Shown here piece by piece: positions 24,720 through 32,193 of a stretch of DNA of 36,474 nucleotides (position 1 is the stretch's first letter; every line of letters begins with the position of its first letter). The stretch spans positions 1 through 36,474 of the forward strand of contig CAUGNQ010000019.1 in NCBI GenBank assembly GCA_959600835.1, given 5' to 3'. Below the pieces are notes generated by a model. It made no database searches and was not told the DNA's origin. It saw only the letters and a list, made by a program, of their open reading frames with translations. A program made the position numbers and the translations under genes. Origin of the DNA: an uncultured Collinsella sp. (GTDB lineage Bacteria; Actinomycetota; Coriobacteriia; Coriobacteriales; Coriobacteriaceae).

Positions 24720-26033
24720 CTAGTTGCGCCTAAGGTGGACGACGGTCTCGCAGTGGAAGGTTTGTGGGAACAGGTCGACTGGCGTGATCTTTACGGGGGA
24801 GAAGGTGCCTTCTTCGACAAAGCGTTTGAGATCGCGCGCCAGGGTGGCCGGGTCGCAGCTCACGTAGGCGACATCGCGAGCACTCGTGCTGGCGATAAGG
24901 TCGATCGCCTCGGGGGCGAGGCCTGCGCGCGGCGGGTCGACCACCAAGATGTCGGCATCCTGGTCGGGGAACTCGCGCACCGCGTCTCCGCCAATGACGT
25001 CGACGTTATCAAGCTTGTTGATTTCCAGGTTACGGCGTAGATCGCGCACGGCGGGGCCGTAGGCCTCGACGGCAGCGACAAAGTCGCAGCGGCGGGCGAG
25101 CGGCAGGGTAAAGGTGCCGGCACCGCAGTACAGGTCCACGGCAAGCTCGTCTTCCTGCGGGTCGAGCGCTTCCATGACAAGATCGATCAAAATCTCGGCA
25201 CCCTTGGTGTTGACCTGGAAAAAAGACGGGGCAGACAAGCGCATCTGACCCTCGGCGATATTCTCGGTCCATGAGCCCTCTCCGGCGAGCATTTCGACCT
25301 TGGAGACACGGCGGGCCTTCTTTTCGCCCTTGCTCATCACGCGCACGATGCTCGTGGGATGAGCGGCGTCCGCCAGCACGCGGGAGACCTGCGAGCGCGG
25401 AAAAGAGCCTGTGGGCGTCCAGAGTGCGACCTCGAGTGCCTTGGTGCGGCGCGATGCGCGAATGCCCACGCGTTCGAGCCCCAAGTCATGGCTGCCGCTT
25501 AGATAGTTGAGTGCGCCGACGACCGATTTGAGTGCCTTCGGGAAGCGCTTATCGAACAGCGGACACATATCGACGGTCACGATTTTGCTGGGGTCGACAC
25601 CGTGCATGCCAAGGCGCACGCGACCGTTGACGACGGTCGGTTCGAGCTCGATTTTATTGCGGTAGCCCCAGTCGTCCTTGGTGTGGCAGATGGGCTGTAC
25701 CAACTCATCGACCTGCTCAGGAGCGAACTTGCCGATGCGCTCGAGCGTGGAGCGCAGGTTTTGCTCCTTGGCGGCGAGCTGTGCCGTGCGTGAGAGATTG
25801 CCCCACGAGCAGCCGCCGCAGATGCCCACGAAGGGGCAGGGAGGCTGAACGCGATCGGGGCTTGGCTCCAGAATCTCGGTGGTGCGGGCGCGCATGAACG
25901 ACTTGCCGTCCTGTACGACCTCGGCCTCGACGGTGTCGCCTGCCACGGCACCCTGCACAAAGACGGCCTTGCCGTTGTCGGCATGTGCCAGCCCGTCGGC
26001 GCCGTAGGTCATCGATTCTATAGTGAGCTTCAT
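24720..26033 (-). CDS. rlmD: 23S rRNA (uracil-C5)-methyltransferase, RlmD/TrmA family
   Basis: The 437-residue protein has an N-terminal TRAM domain (MTYGADGLAHADNGKAVFVQGAVAGDTVEAEVV), a four-Cys iron-sulfur site (Cys66, Cys72, Cys75 in CPFVGICGGC, and Cys157 in VDMCPL), the SAM-binding LAVDLYCGAGTFTLPLA, the VVDPPRAG motif and the catalytic VAYVSCDPATLARDL. This set defines RumA-type enzymes that methylate a uridine in 23S rRNA; the exact target (m5U1939 or m5U747) cannot be fixed from sequence alone. The start at 26033 has an AGGG site; an upstream in-frame start at 26069 adds only non-conserved residues. It stands alone between DJ-1 and polyphosphate kinase genes. Confidence 0.9.
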   Translation of the reverse strand: MKLTIESMTYGADGLAHADNGKAVFVQGAVAGDTVEAEVVQDGKSFMRARTTEILEPSPDRVQPPCPFVGICGGCSWGNLSRTAQLAAKEQNLRSTLERIGKFAPEQVDELVQPICHTKDDWGYRNKIELEPTVVNGRVRLGMHGVDPSKIVTVDMCPLFDKRFPKALKSVVGALNYLSGSHDLGLERVGIRASRRTKALEVALWTPTGSFPRSQVSRVLADAAHPTSIVRVMSKGEKKARRVSKVEMLAGEGSWTENIAEGQMRLSAPSFFQVNTKGAEILIDLVMEALDPQEDELAVDLYCGAGTFTLPLARRCDFVAAVEAYGPAVRDLRRNLEINKLDNVDVIGGDAVREFPDQDADILVVDPPRAGLAPEAIDLIASTSARDVAYVSCDPATLARDLKRFVEEGTFSPVKITPVDLFPQTFHCETVVHLRRN

Positions 26034-26082
26034 ATCCCTGCCTGTCATTCGCGTTGTTATTCGCACCATGGTAGCAGGGAAA

Positions 26083-26122
26083 AGCGCCCCGCATCTGAGG
26101 CTTTCCTCAAATGCGGGGCGCT
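26083..26122 (-). terminator. terminator after ppk
   Basis: An 18-bp stem (26083-26100 with 26105-26122, one mismatch) with a 4-base loop is followed on the minus strand by TTTTC. It separates the ppk transcript from the methyltransferase gene. Confidence 0.85.
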
Positions 26123-26146
26123 TCTACAAACTGCTTCTACAAACGA

Positions 26147-28555
26147 CTATTTCGTCTTGCCGGTAATGAGCGTCTTAAGACCCAGGCCGATCAGGCCCAG
26201 GCCCATGCGCACGCGACCGGGGCGATGGCGCTCGATGGCCTTGGTCTTGCCGGCGGGCTTATCGCGACGGGCGCTCGTCTCGGGTGCGGGCTTGGTGACC
26301 TGCGTCTCGGGCCGAGGTGCAGGTGCAGGCTCGGGCTCAATGACGGTCGCCTGGACCTCTTGGACCTTGGGTGCTACTGGCTGCGGCTCGGCCTCGGGGG
26401 CAGGTTCCGCCTCAATGACGGGCTCGGGCGCGGCCTCGGCGTTGCGATAGGCACGCTCCAGTAGAGCTTCCTGCGAGTTGAAGGGTTTCTCACCCTCTGC
26501 ACGCTCTACGGGGACCCAGGTGCCGTCGCTCGTGAGGCTGCGGGCCTTCACGTTGTCGCGCAGCTGCATGCCCATGCACTCGTGTACTAGGGCGCGGCAG
26601 GTGGGGTCGAGCACGGGGAAGGCGATCTCCACGCGGTGCTCGGTGTTGCGCGTCATCATGTCGGCCGAGCTCAGATAGATCATGTCCGAGTCCACGCCAA
26701 AGGCGTAAACGCGCGCATGCTCCAAAAAGCGTCCGACGATAGAACGGACATGCACGTTCTCGGTCTTGCCCGGAACACCGGGCTTGAGGCACGAGATACC
26801 GCGGATGATCATGTCCACGCGGACTCCTGCGCACGATGCCTCGGCGATTTTGTCGATGACCTCGCGGTCGGTCAGCGAGTTGAGCTTAAAGAACACGCGG
26901 GCGGGCTCGCCGGCAAGGGCGCGCTGGATCTCGCGATCCAGGCCGCGCATGATGAGCGGTTTCAGTCCGACGGGCGCCACACCCAGGAAGCGGTAGTCGC
27001 CGCGCAGGTTGCCCAGCGACAGATTGCGGAAGAACAGGTTGGCGTCTTCACCGATGCCGGGATGGGCGGTCATGAGCATAAAGTCGCTGTAGAGTTTGGC
27101 CGTCTTCTCGTTAAAGCTGCCGGTGCCCAAAAGCGTGAGACGGGTGAGCGCCATGCCCTCGCGATAGGTGAGCTGGCAGATCTTTGAGTGGCATTTAAAG
27201 CCCTCGGAACCATAGATGACGGTGCAGCCCGCCTCTTCCAGACGCTCGGCCCACTCGATGTTGTTCTGCTCGTCAAAGCGGGCACGAAGTTCCATGAGCA
27301 CCGTGACCTCTTTGCCGTTCTCGGCAGCATCGATCAGCGATTCGCACAGGCGGCTCTGCTTGGCCACGCGGTAGAGCGTGATGCGCAGCGAGATGCACTC
27401 GGGGTCGTAGGCGGCCTCGTGCACCAGATCCAGGAAGGGGTTCATGGCCTCGTAGGGATAAAAGAGCAGCTTGTCGCCCTGCAGCACCTGTTCGCGGATG
27501 GAGCGGGTCATGTCGATGTTGGGGTTGGGCTGCGGCTTAAACGGCGTAAAGAGCAGCTCGTTGCGCAGGTGCTCGGGAATCTTGCCCTCAATGCCAAAGA
27601 CGTAGCCCAGGTCGAGCGGGATATCGCAGGTAAAGACCGAGCGACGCGAGAGCTCGAGCGCCTTGCGGATAGTCTTGAGCGTCGCCTTCTCGAGCGACCC
27701 CGAGACGGCGAGCACTACCGGCTGCAGGCGCAGGCGCTTCTTGAGGATGCGCTTCATGTGCTGGCGGTAGTCCTCTTCCTCTTCGACGCCCTCGCCGTCC
27801 GGATCGATGTCGGCGTTGCGGGTGACGCGGATCAGCGCACGATCCAGCGGCTTATAGGAGCCAAAGCAGCTGTCCAGGCAGGCGAGAATGACGTCCTCGA
27901 GCAAGATGTAGGAGTAGGTGCCGGTGGGCGAGGGAATCTCGACCACGCGGTTCATCGAGGCGGGAATCTCGATAAGGCCCAGCAGGCTCTCCTCGTCGGT
28001 GGCGCCGTCCAGACCACAGGCCAGATAGAGCGCGCCGTTGCGCAGGTTGGGGAAGGGGTGGCGCGGATCGATGACCAGCGGCGAGATGACCGGCGACACG
28101 TAGGCCTGGAAGTAGCGGGTTACGAAGGTGCGCTCCTCGGGCGTAAGCGAATCGATGCGGGCGCGGTGAACGCCCAAGGTGTCGAGCTTGCCTTCGATGC
28201 TCTTAAAGATGGATTCCCAACGAGTAAGGAGCCCGGGCATTTCGGCCATGACAGCATCGACCTGTTCGGAGGCGGTCATATTGCTCTTGTTGTCGACAGG
28301 CTGTTTTTTGAGCTCTGCCAGATCGGACAGGCCGCCCACGCGCACCATGAGAAACTCGTCGAGGTTAGACTCGAAAATCGACACGAACTTTAGACGCTCG
28401 AACAGCGGAACGGTCTCATCGAAGGCTTCGTCAAGCACGCGGTTGTTAAAGCGCAGCCAGCTAAGCTCTCGGTTTTGCGTGTACGAGAAGTCGCGCGGCG
28501 GCTTGCGCAGCTTTGCAGCGGCTTGCTTCTTTTCGATTTTGCTCGGCATATGCAT
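26147..28555 (-). CDS. ppk1: polyphosphate kinase 1 with an added proline/glutamate-rich tail
   Basis: The 802-residue protein is PPK1: N-terminal NRELSWLRFNNRVLDEA, then LLFYPYEAMNPFLDLVHEAA, the phospho-acceptor His456 in EGFKCHSKICQ, and the second active-site His613 in GRFLEHARVYAFG. It transfers ATP gamma-phosphate to inorganic polyphosphate, reversibly. PPK1 is usually about 690-740 residues. Here the core ends near 705-715 and about 90 more residues follow: a stretch rich in Pro, Glu and Ala with PAP/EPE repeats, then a basic tail (TSARRDKPAGKTKAIERHRPGRVRMG) and a short hydrophobic end. The tail could bind polyphosphate, nucleic acid or membrane; that is inference. Starts at 28555 and 28549 are both possible. 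Promoter and terminator suggest a single-gene unit. Confidence 0.92.
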   Translation of the reverse strand: MHMPSKIEKKQAAAKLRKPPRDFSYTQNRELSWLRFNNRVLDEAFDETVPLFERLKFVSIFESNLDEFLMVRVGGLSDLAELKKQPVDNKSNMTASEQVDAVMAEMPGLLTRWESIFKSIEGKLDTLGVHRARIDSLTPEERTFVTRYFQAYVSPVISPLVIDPRHPFPNLRNGALYLACGLDGATDEESLLGLIEIPASMNRVVEIPSPTGTYSYILLEDVILACLDSCFGSYKPLDRALIRVTRNADIDPDGEGVEEEEDYRQHMKRILKKRLRLQPVVLAVSGSLEKATLKTIRKALELSRRSVFTCDIPLDLGYVFGIEGKIPEHLRNELLFTPFKPQPNPNIDMTRSIREQVLQGDKLLFYPYEAMNPFLDLVHEAAYDPECISLRITLYRVAKQSRLCESLIDAAENGKEVTVLMELRARFDEQNNIEWAERLEEAGCTVIYGSEGFKCHSKICQLTYREGMALTRLTLLGTGSFNEKTAKLYSDFMLMTAHPGIGEDANLFFRNLSLGNLRGDYRFLGVAPVGLKPLIMRGLDREIQRALAGEPARVFFKLNSLTDREVIDKIAEASCAGVRVDMIIRGISCLKPGVPGKTENVHVRSIVGRFLEHARVYAFGVDSDMIYLSSADMMTRNTEHRVEIAFPVLDPTCRALVHECMGMQLRDNVKARSLTSDGTWVPVERAEGEKPFNSQEALLERAYRNAEAAPEPVIEAEPAPEAEPQPVAPKVQEVQATVIEPEPAPAPRPETQVTKPAPETSARRDKPAGKTKAIERHRPGRVRMGLGLIGLGLKTLITGKTK

Positions 28556-28584
28556 CTGTCCGTTCAGTCCCCGTAGGGGACGGT

Positions 28585-28613
28585 AGCCTAACTCTTATTC
28601 ACTATTGTCTCAA
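28585..28613 (-). promoter_or_regulatory. promoter for ppk
   Basis: On the minus strand TTGAGA (28608-28613) and TAGGCT (28585-28590) are 17 bases apart, about 30 bases before the start codon. A short palindrome (GTCCCC with GGGGAC, 28567-28581) covers the likely transcript start and the GGGGAC sequence closest to a ribosome site. Confidence 0.5.
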
Positions 28614-28745
28614 TTTAGTCGACCGCTGGCACGAACGTATCGCGTGAACGGTATCTTTACCTACTTCTTACGCTGACGAGTCATAGGACTGACGCCCTGC
28701 TCGTCTGCAAGCGGTCTATATCCTCACTCAACTGGTACGTAAGTG

Positions 28746-28780
28746 TGAATAAGAATGATGGATAGCTGAATATCATTGAA
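28746..28780. promoter_or_regulatory. possible tandem ARG boxes (ArgR type)
   Basis: TGAAT half-sites at 28746 and 28767 start exactly 21 bases apart, the spacing of tandem ArgR boxes in known arg operators. The right halves (ATGAT and ATTGA) match the ATTCA consensus only partly. Location between ppk and arcA suits an arginine-responsive site, but it is more than 200 bases from the arcA promoter. Apart from the listed sites, 28614-28956 is A/T-rich and shows no gene. Confidence 0.3.
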
Positions 28781-28956
28781 TGCAGGCGGAAACGTAAACA
28801 AACATCATTTATATACATAAAACCGATTTAGCTATGCAATTCTGAATCAAAAGTTTAGAGACGCAATCGCAAATGGTTTTTAAGAAAAAAGAGCGTTTAC
28901 CTTAGAAAAGTTACTTTAGAACGCCGAAGTACATCATGGGGGAATCACATGCGATA

Positions 28957-29024
28957 TACCGTTCATCGCACTTTGTTGACCGTTCGGGGGCGAGGTGGAA
29001 TTGCGGGTGGAATTTGGATATAAC
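28957..29024 (+). promoter_or_regulatory. arcA1 promoter with LytTR-type direct repeats
   Basis: TACCGTTCA (28957-28965) and GACCGTTCG (28978-28986) are direct repeats 21 bases apart start to start. The 9-mers ACCGTTCAT and ACCGTTCGG both fit the published LytTR consensus (W, M, M, GTT, N, R, K) with 12 bases between. The -10 box TATAAC (29019-29024) begins 41 bases after the second repeat. The -35 position has only TGGAAT, so activation is expected. A box GGGGGC(G/A)AGGTGGAA after the second repeat is shared with the arcA2 promoter. Confidence 0.65.
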
Positions 29025-29030
29025 TAGAGC

Positions 29031-29105
29031 TGTCAGCAAGCAGTGCCCGTTACGGAAGGGCGCTGAGAGATTCGGCCGAAAGGCCCGAAAGAAAGGTAGG
29101 AGGCC
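29031..29105 (+). promoter_or_regulatory. structured 5' leader of arcA1
   Basis: Two hairpins precede the ribosome site: AGTGCCC (29042-29048) with GGGCGCT (29058-29064), and GGCC (29074-29077) with GGCC (29082-29085) closed by a GAAA tetraloop. The strong AAGGTAGGAGG ribosome site follows. The arcA2 leader keeps both hairpins with changed bases. Confidence 0.5.
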
Positions 29106-30346
29106 ATGACGAAAGGTCTGCACGTGCCTTCCGAGATCGGCAAGCTCAGGAAGGTCTGCCTGCACCGTCCCGGCGACGAGCTCCTCAACCTGCCGCCCGA
29201 CGAGCTCGAGCGACTCCTGTTCGACGACGTCCCGTTCCTGGAGGTCGCGCAGCAGGAGCACGACACCTTCGCCCAGATCCTGAGGGACCAGGGCGTGGAG
29301 GTCCTCTATCTCGAGAACCTCGTCGCTGAGGTGTTCGACCAGGTCCCCGGCGCCCGCGCCGAGTTCACCGACCAGTACATCGCCGAGGCCGGCATCCGCG
29401 GCCAGCACATGCCGCAGATCGTCCGCGAGAAGCTGGACTCCATCGAGGACAACCTCGAGTTCGTCAAGAAGACCATGGCCGGCATGACCAAGTCCGAGAT
29501 CGACATGCCCCTCACGGCGTCCACGACCCTCGACTCCCTGGTCAACTCCGAGTCCGAGTCCGACCTGATCATCGACCCGATGCCCAACCTCTACTTCACC
29601 CGCGACCCGTTCGCGGTCATCGGCGAGGGCGTCAACCTCAACCGCATGTACTCGGTCACCCGCAACCGCGAGACCCTGTACGGCAAGTACATCTTCAAGT
29701 ACCACCCCGACTACAAGGACGTCTCGCTGTACTTCCGCCGCGACTGCCAGTTCCACACCGAGGGCGGCGACGTGCTGAACATCAACGAGAAGACCCTCGC
29801 CGTCGGCATCTCCCAGCGCACCCAGGCCGCCGCGATCGACGTCATGGCCCAGAACATCTTCTGGAACTCCGACTCCAAGGTCGAGCGCATCCTGGCCTTC
29901 GACATCCCGGTCTCGCGCGCCTTCATGCACCTCGACACGGTCTTCACCCAGATCGACGTCGATAAGTTCACGATCCACCCCGCCATCATGGGCACCCTGC
30001 GCGTCTACGAGCTGACCGCCGGCAAGAACCCGGGCGACGTGAACATCCGCCTGATCGAGGACACCCTCGAGCACGTCCTGGAGGACGCCACCGGCGTCGA
30101 CCAGGTCAAGCTGATCCCCTGCGGCGGCGGCGACCCGATCGCGGCCTCCCGCGAGCAGTGGAACGACGGCTCCAACACCCTGTGCGTCGAGCCCGGCAAG
30201 ATCTGCGTCTACGCCCGCAACACCGTCACCAACGACGTGCTGTACAAGGAGGGCCTGGACCTTCTCGTCGTGCCCTCCGCCGAGCTCTCCCGCGGCCGCG
30301 GCGGCCCGCGCTGCATGAGCATGCCCTTCTGGCGCGAGGACCTCTA
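29082..30346 (+). repeat. arcA duplicate block, copy 1
   Basis: From the bases GGCCCG just upstream of the ribosome site to the second base of the stop codon, this segment matches 32170-33434 base for base as far as I could compare. Identity stops abruptly at both ends; even the stop codons differ (TAG here, TAA there). Confidence 0.85.
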
Positions 30347-30347
30347 G
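29106..30347 (+). CDS. arcA: arginine deiminase, copy 1
   Basis: The 413-residue protein is a complete arginine deiminase: start VPSEIGKLRKVCLHRPGDEL, then MPNLYFTRDPFAVIGEGVNLNRM, CQFHTEGGDVLNI with the substrate-binding FHxEGGD, and the C-terminal catalytic Cys403 in GGPRCMSMPFWREDL. It hydrolyses L-arginine to citrulline and ammonia in the cytoplasm, the first step of the arginine deiminase route, which gives ATP and acid resistance. Codons are almost all G/C-ending, stronger than in neighbouring genes, as expected for very high expression. AAGGTAGGAGGCC precedes the ATG. The protein is identical to the second copy at 32194. A hairpin follows before the aminotransferase gene. Confidence 0.96.
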   Translation: MTKGLHVPSEIGKLRKVCLHRPGDELLNLPPDELERLLFDDVPFLEVAQQEHDTFAQILRDQGVEVLYLENLVAEVFDQVPGARAEFTDQYIAEAGIRGQHMPQIVREKLDSIEDNLEFVKKTMAGMTKSEIDMPLTASTTLDSLVNSESESDLIIDPMPNLYFTRDPFAVIGEGVNLNRMYSVTRNRETLYGKYIFKYHPDYKDVSLYFRRDCQFHTEGGDVLNINEKTLAVGISQRTQAAAIDVMAQNIFWNSDSKVERILAFDIPVSRAFMHLDTVFTQIDVDKFTIHPAIMGTLRVYELTAGKNPGDVNIRLIEDTLEHVLEDATGVDQVKLIPCGGGDPIAASREQWNDGSNTLCVEPGKICVYARNTVTNDVLYKEGLDLLVVPSAELSRGRGGPRCMSMPFWREDL

Positions 30348-30407
30348 GGTCTTCAAGGACCCGTACAGGTCATAATACATACATCTAGCTGCCATTAGAT
30401 GTCTCCC

Positions 30408-30441
30408 ATTGGGGCGGTGCGGGTTTTCGCACCGCCCCAAT
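30408..30441 (+). terminator. hairpin terminator after arcA1
   Basis: A perfect 13-bp stem (30408-30420 with 30429-30441) and 8-base loop. The following CTTGT is a poor T run, so some read-through into the aminotransferase gene is likely. Confidence 0.65.
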
Positions 30442-30496
30442 CTTGTATGAGGAACGTCAACACGATTGGACGACTGCTTTTGTAAGGAGCTTGGCC

Positions 30497-31621
30497 ATGG
30501 ACATCAAGACGATTGGCGTTGAGGAATGGCTCAACGTTTGGGAGAAGAGCGCCACGTGGGACATCGCCCAGTCGACGATCTCGTCGCTCACCATGGGCGA
30601 GCTGCGCGCGCTCGATGAACAGGACGGCGCCACGTTCTACGAGCGCCTGGACCGCGAGAAGATGAACTACGGCTGGATCGAGGGCTCGCCGGAGTTTAAG
30701 GCCGAGGTTGCCAAGCTGTATCGTCGGGAGGTCAATCCCGATCACATTCTGCAGACCAATGGCTGCACGGGCGCTAACCTCAACGCCATCATGGCTGTGG
30801 TCGAGCCCGGCGACCATGTTATCGCCGAGTGGCCCACCTACGCGCCGCTCTACGAGATTCCGCGCACGCTGGGCGCCGAGGTCGAGTATTGGGAGCTTCG
30901 CGAGGAACTCGGCTGGAAGCCCGATATCGAGGAACTCAAGCGCTTGGTGCGCCCCAACACCAAGCTTATCTGCATAAACAACGCTTCGAACCCCATCGGT
31001 ACGGTGCTCGATGCCGATATGCTCGGCCAGATTGCCGAGATCGCCCGTTCGGTGGGCGCCTATGTGCTGTGCGACGAGGTGTACCTGCCGCTTGAGAACA
31101 CCGAGGCCTTTATGTCGATGGCCGACGTGTACGAGAGGGCCATTGTCACCAACTCGGTGTCCAAGACCTATTCAACGCCTGCGGCCCGCGTGGGCTGGGT
31201 CCTGGCCGACGAAGAGGTGTCCAACCGCATCCGTACCTATCGCGATTACACCATGATCTGCGGCGGCGTGTTCAACGATGCCCTGGCGACCTATGTGCTC
31301 GAGCACAGGGATAAGATTCTCGAGCGCAATCGCAAGATCGTGTTTGGCAACCGCGATATCGCGCAGGCTTGGATCGATACGCAGCATCGCGTTTCCTGGA
31401 CGGCCCCGCAGGGCGTGTCCACCTCGTTTATCCAGCTGGATATTCCCGAGGACGACGAGGAGTTCTGCAGACGCCTGCTGTCCGAGAGGGGAGTGCTGCT
31501 GGTCCCCGGTAGCCGTTTTGAGCTTCCCTGCGGCGCACGCCTGGGCTACTGCGCGAGCGAGGACGTTCTGCGCGAGGGCCTGAGGCTTTTGGGCGAGGCA
31601 CTGGCGGAGTTCGATCGCTAG
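30497..31621 (+). CDS. PLP-dependent aminotransferase of the arc cluster (ArcT-like)
   Basis: The 374-residue protein is a fold-type I class I/II aminotransferase. It has NYGWIEGSPEFKAEVAKLYRR at the start of the core, the AEWPTYAPLY segment, INNASNPIGTVLD (Asn-Pro motif), YVLCDEVYLPL (Asp contacting PLP) and the PLP-lysine motif TNSVSKTYSTPAARVGW. The C-terminal substrate Arg is probably in PGSRFELP. Placement between two arcA genes fits ArcT, a putative transaminase encoded in the arc cluster of Latilactobacillus sakei, whose substrate is not well known; ornithine, citrulline or arginine derivatives are candidates by context. AAGGAG nine bases before the ATG fixes the start. There is no visible promoter of its own, so it probably depends on read-through from arcA1. 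A strong terminator follows. Confidence 0.82.
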   Translation: MDIKTIGVEEWLNVWEKSATWDIAQSTISSLTMGELRALDEQDGATFYERLDREKMNYGWIEGSPEFKAEVAKLYRREVNPDHILQTNGCTGANLNAIMAVVEPGDHVIAEWPTYAPLYEIPRTLGAEVEYWELREELGWKPDIEELKRLVRPNTKLICINNASNPIGTVLDADMLGQIAEIARSVGAYVLCDEVYLPLENTEAFMSMADVYERAIVTNSVSKTYSTPAARVGWVLADEEVSNRIRTYRDYTMICGGVFNDALATYVLEHRDKILERNRKIVFGNRDIAQAWIDTQHRVSWTAPQGVSTSFIQLDIPEDDEEFCRRLLSERGVLLVPGSRFELPCGARLGYCASEDVLREGLRLLGEALAEFDR

Positions 31622-31671
31622 GATTCCGATGGTCTTCGGGGGCCTTATCCAAATTAGCCGAAGATAATCGA

Positions 31672-31709
31672 AAACGGATCCGTTTCCCTAGTGAAGCGGG
31701 TCCGTTTTT
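31672..31709 (+). terminator. terminator after the aminotransferase gene
   Basis: A 14-bp stem with two G-U pairs (31672-31685 with 31694-31707) ends in a T5 run. It isolates the second arcA transcription unit. Confidence 0.85.
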
Positions 31710-31788
31710 CTATACCGAGAAGTCAAGTTGTTACAAATGGGGCCGTAAAGCGAGCCGGTATCCGCTGGGCCTTATACTGAGTTTCCGG

Positions 31789-31818
31789 TGAACGGTATCA
31801 AGCGTCTGGTAAACGGTA
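31789..31818 (-). promoter_or_regulatory. third CCGTTC repeat pair, reverse orientation
   Basis: TGAACGGTA (31789-31797) and TAAACGGTA (31810-31818) are direct repeats 21 bases apart. On the minus strand they read TACCGTTTA and TACCGTTCA, like the arcA promoter boxes. A plus-strand TATACT lies just left (31773-31778). TGGTAAA and TTTACCA (31807-31813, 31824-31830) form an overlapping dyad. The rest of 31830-32043 is A/T-rich and shows no gene. Confidence 0.5.
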
Positions 31819-32043
31819 ATTTATTTACCAGAAATGAATAGGACAAACTTTTTTCTGAATAAAAATGAAAATGGTTGAGACGCGGTGTGAACCGCTAATT
31901 CTATTCATAGGTTTATTGGAAATATGCAATTTGAGGATGGTTTAACAAAGTTTAGTTCCATTTGATTTTAGGATTAAAACGCGTTTAAGCACGTAAATAC
32001 GCTTTATTAAGATGAAGTGTGCCATGCGTGAAGTATATGTGTA

Positions 32044-32111
32044 TGCCGTTCACCCCCTATAAAAAACCGTTCGGGGGCAAGGTGGAAGTATGAGCTGATT
32101 TTGGATATAAA
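32044..32111 (+). promoter_or_regulatory. arcA2 promoter with LytTR-type direct repeats
   Basis: TGCCGTTCA (32044-32052) and AACCGTTCG (32065-32073) are 21 bases apart, and the -10 box TATAAA (32106-32111) begins 41 bases after the second repeat. This is exactly the arcA1 geometry, although the bases between the boxes differ. Confidence 0.65.
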
Positions 32112-32117
32112 TATGTC

Positions 32118-32193
32118 GTCAGCAATAACGCCTCACACGGAGGGGCGCTAACGAATCGGCCCTGACAAGGGCCCGAAAGAAAGGTAGGAGGCC
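32118..32193 (+). promoter_or_regulatory. structured 5' leader of arcA2
   Basis: CGCCTC (32129-32134) pairs with GGGGCG (32142-32147), and GGCCCT (32158-32163) with AGGGCC (32168-32173). The second stem is longer than in arcA1 with base pairs kept on both sides. The ribosome site is identical to that of arcA1. Confidence 0.5.

Noticed and set aside
27188..28393. A 401-codon plus-strand frame inside ppk
   Set aside because: Shadow of the minus-strand PPK1 gene, which carries both catalytic His motifs.
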